A stretch of DNA of 64,000 bases from Pseudomonas sp. SID14000 (GTDB lineage: Bacteria; Pseudomonadota; Gammaproteobacteria; Pseudomonadales; Pseudomonadaceae): positions 372,001 to 436,000 of the forward strand of contig NZ_NFZQ01000002.1 of the NCBI RefSeq assembly GCF_002165135.1, written 5' to 3'. Under the pieces are notes generated by a model. The model was not told the origin of the DNA and searched no databases. It saw nothing but the letters and a program-made list of their open reading frames with translations. The position numbers and the translations under genes are program-made. This document shows positions 62,411 to 64,000 of this stretch, in pieces; positions within the stretch are counted from its first letter, which is position 1, and the number at the start of each line of letters is the position of its first letter.

Positions 62411-63109
62411 TCAAGCCACATCCACCAGCACGATCTCGCTGTCCTCGATGGCGGTCACCCGCAGCACCTCCTCCTGCTCGATCGCCACGCCATCGCGCGC
62501 CTTGGCCCGCAGCCCGTTGACCTCCACCAGCCCCTTGGCCGGCACCAGGTAGCCCCGGCGTGCGGCATCGAAACGGTACTCGGCAGTTTCACCGGCACGC
62601 AGGGTGGCAGCCACCAGCCGCGCATCGGTGCGGATCTGCAGGCTGTCCTCATCGCCCGCACGGCCGCTGGCCAGGGTCACGAAGCCTTCGCCACGCTCAC
62701 CTTTAGGGAACGGCCGGCTACCCCACTGCGGTGCTTCACCGGTGCGCTCCGGCACGATCCAGATCTGGAAAATACGTGTGTCGACATCTTCCAGGTTGTA
62801 CTCGCTATGCACGATGCCAGTACCGGCGCTCATCACCTGTACGTCACCGGCTTCGGTACGGCCTTTGTTACCCAGGCTGTCCTGGTGGCTGATCGCGCCT
62901 TCACGCACATAGGTGATGATTTCCATGTCGCGGTGTGGGTGCGGCGGAAAGCCGCTGCCGGCAGCGATCAGGTCGTCGTTCCACACCCGCAGGTTGCCCC
63001 AGTGCATGCGCGCCGGATCGTAGTACTCGGCAAACGAGAAATGGTGGTGGGCGTCGAGCCAGCCGTGGTTGGCGTGGCCGAGGCTTTCGAATGGTCGCAG
63101 TTGCAGCAT
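62411..63109 (-). CDS. Pirin family protein (YhhW-like)
   Basis: 232 residues, ATG 63109 with AGGAG upstream. Bicupin fold; the N-terminal cupin has the metal ligands in GFPPHPHRDMEIITYV (His-x-His about 57-59 with His and Glu following) and GTGIVHSEYN. This matches E. coli YhhW, which has quercetinase activity in vitro. Role in the cell unknown. It stands alone with an AT-rich promoter region upstream. Confidence 0.92.
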   Translation of the reverse strand: MLQLRPFESLGHANHGWLDAHHHFSFAEYYDPARMHWGNLRVWNDDLIAAGSGFPPHPHRDMEIITYVREGAISHQDSLGNKGRTEAGDVQVMSAGTGIVHSEYNLEDVDTRIFQIWIVPERTGEAPQWGSRPFPKGERGEGFVTLASGRAGDEDSLQIRTDARLVAATLRAGETAEYRFDAARRGYLVPAKGLVEVNGLRAKARDGVAIEQEEVLRVTAIEDSEIVLVDVA

Positions 63110-63192
63110 GGTCGTGCTCCTTTAATCAGTGGAATGAGGCCATGATGCGTCAAAAAAGCATCGAAAATAAGCGTAAATATCGGCTTAAAATA

Positions 63193-63207
63193 ATCAGTAA
63201 ATTTGAT
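63193..63207. promoter_or_regulatory. Possible LysR-type box upstream of pirin
   Basis: ATCAGTAAATTTGAT, a T-N11-A dyad, 84 bp upstream of the pirin start, in an AT-rich stretch (63150-63230). No LysR gene is adjacent, so the regulator would act in trans. Confidence 0.3.
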
Positions 63208-63329
63208 TGATGCGGATGGAGTATTTTATCCGTTTCATCGCCTAATCCACTGATATGCAAGCATTCGCTGGCGATTTTTTGTCGATGCGGCGAACATGCC
63301 CGCTGATTTTGTTTTTCAACGGAGTGACC

Positions 63330-64000
63330 GTGGCCCACGAGCAACCCAAGGCCCCCGCCGACCTTACCCCTCCTGCCCAGCTGCCCTGGTTTCGCCGCCT
63401 GGCGGCCCGCCTGCTGGGGCGTGGTCTGACCCGCCTGCAGGCCCAGCACCGCGACTCCTGGTTCCTCGGCCACGCCAGTGGCCAGCGCAGTGGCCATGCC
63501 GATGGCGTGCGTGAAGGGTTCGAACGCGGGCGGGTGGAAGGTTACGAGGCCGGGCGGCAGGTGCTGGTGATCCGCGATACCCGGCCCGACATCGCCGCGG
63601 TGCCGGGCCGGGATGACAACCTGTTCGATGACTGGCGCCTGCCCCTGACTGCCGAGCTGAAAAAGCGCTTCAAGGCCGATGTCGCCCAGCGCCTGCCCGC
63701 CGAGGCGCAACCCAGTGCCGCGCAATGGAAGCTGATTTTCAGCGACACACCGTCCACCTGCGTGGTGGCAGGGGCCGGGGCGGGCAAGTCCACCTCGCTG
63801 GTGCTGCGCATCCTGCTGTTGCGCCATTACCTGGGTTACGAGCTGGATGCGATGACCGTAGTCACCTTCACCCGCGAGTCGCGCAAGGACTTCATCAAGC
63901 GCCTGCTGCAGGTGTTCGCCCTGTGGCAGATCAACCTGCAACCGCTGCAGGCCCGCGAGCTGGTGCGCACGTTCCATTCGCGCATCCTGCCGCTGGTACG
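63330..64000 (+). CDS. UvrD/Rep-like superfamily I helicase, N-terminal part (runs off the window)
   Basis: GTG 63330 with CGGAG 6 bases upstream; the frame is open to the window edge (223 codons). After an Arg-rich, glycine-rich N-terminal region of about 130 residues with GHASGQRSGHADGVREGFER, the helicase core begins: the Q-motif area PSAAQWKLIF, Walker A VVAGAGAGKSTSLVLRILLL (about 150-169) and motif Ia TVVTFTRESRKDFIKRLL. The N-terminal extension is not part of standard UvrD. Function (ATP-dependent DNA unwinding) is inferred from these motifs. Confidence 0.85.
   Translation, partial: MAHEQPKAPADLTPPAQLPWFRRLAARLLGRGLTRLQAQHRDSWFLGHASGQRSGHADGVREGFERGRVEGYEAGRQVLVIRDTRPDIAAVPGRDDNLFDDWRLPLTAELKKRFKADVAQRLPAEAQPSAAQWKLIFSDTPSTCVVAGAGAGKSTSLVLRILLLRHYLGYELDAMTVVTFTRESRKDFIKRLLQVFALWQINLQPLQARELVRTFHSRILPLV

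Noticed and set aside
1..64000. tRNA, rRNA, integrase or attachment sites
   Set aside because: None seen on reading; the accessory patches carry no integrase or tRNA scar.

Overview
The window is 64 kb of GC-rich chromosome from a bacterium of the Pseudomonas putida group. This rests on gene content and order (glsB, a gabP/MocR pair, L-DOPA decarboxylase - MHS transporter - QuiC, then a type I secretion operon beside a giant peroxidase/RTX gene, an arrangement I recall from P. putida KT2440 around PP_2511 to PP_2565; locus tags are from memory and unchecked), on codon use, and on many Pseudomonas REP/REPIN palindromes between genes. No rRNA, tRNA, CRISPR array or prophage was seen.

Layout. 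0-1.2 kb: glutaminase glsB. 1.6-8.3 kb: a cassette of unknown function made of a 1166-aa propeller-like and hydrophobic protein, two paralogous 350-390 aa proteins, and a convergent EcsC-family gene; this is the best candidate for an undescribed system. 8.4-16.3 kb: housekeeping and accessory genes (5'-nucleotidase, DUF1543, LysR/MFS pair, GST, small unknowns) and a REP-associated transposase bracketed by two nearly identical REPINs. 16.4-20.3 kb: a catabolic cluster (LysR, ACS-family transporter, Fe-dependent alcohol dehydrogenase, NIPSNAP, SDR) with a large palindromic operator region in the divergent promoter. 20.4-25.8 kb: periplasmic cyclase-family protein, shortened WYL-type regulator, SDR, LysR, an MFS remnant and an Old Yellow Enzyme. 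26-28.5 kb: an AT-richer accessory patch with a short Rhs protein carrying a clan-CD-like protease toxin domain, a small unknown gene, and a duplicated 3' end of the neighbouring MocR gene.

28.5-37 kb: MocR regulator divergent from GABA permease gabP, trans-aconitate methyltransferase tam, DUF2784, then a LysR / GlpT-like transporter / FAD oxidoreductase group that looks like an aminophosphonate-type oxidation locus. 37-44 kb: YebC/PmpR protein, LysR, L-DOPA decarboxylase, an MHS transporter and the fused 3-dehydroshikimate dehydratase QuiC, with a PcaR-like operator between the last two that links them to protocatechuate (beta-ketoadipate) metabolism.

44-61.5 kb: a methyltransferase, a complete type I secretion system (TolC, HlyD, ABC) and, divergently, its presumed substrate: a 3900-aa RTX protein with two complete heme peroxidase domains (PehA). 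61.7-64 kb: isochorismatase-like hydrolase, pirin, and the 5' part of a UvrD-like helicase cut by the window edge.

Repeats are a major layer: at least four REP sequence families occur, and one sits inside a longer conserved element of about 165 bp that supplies the stop codon of one LysR gene.
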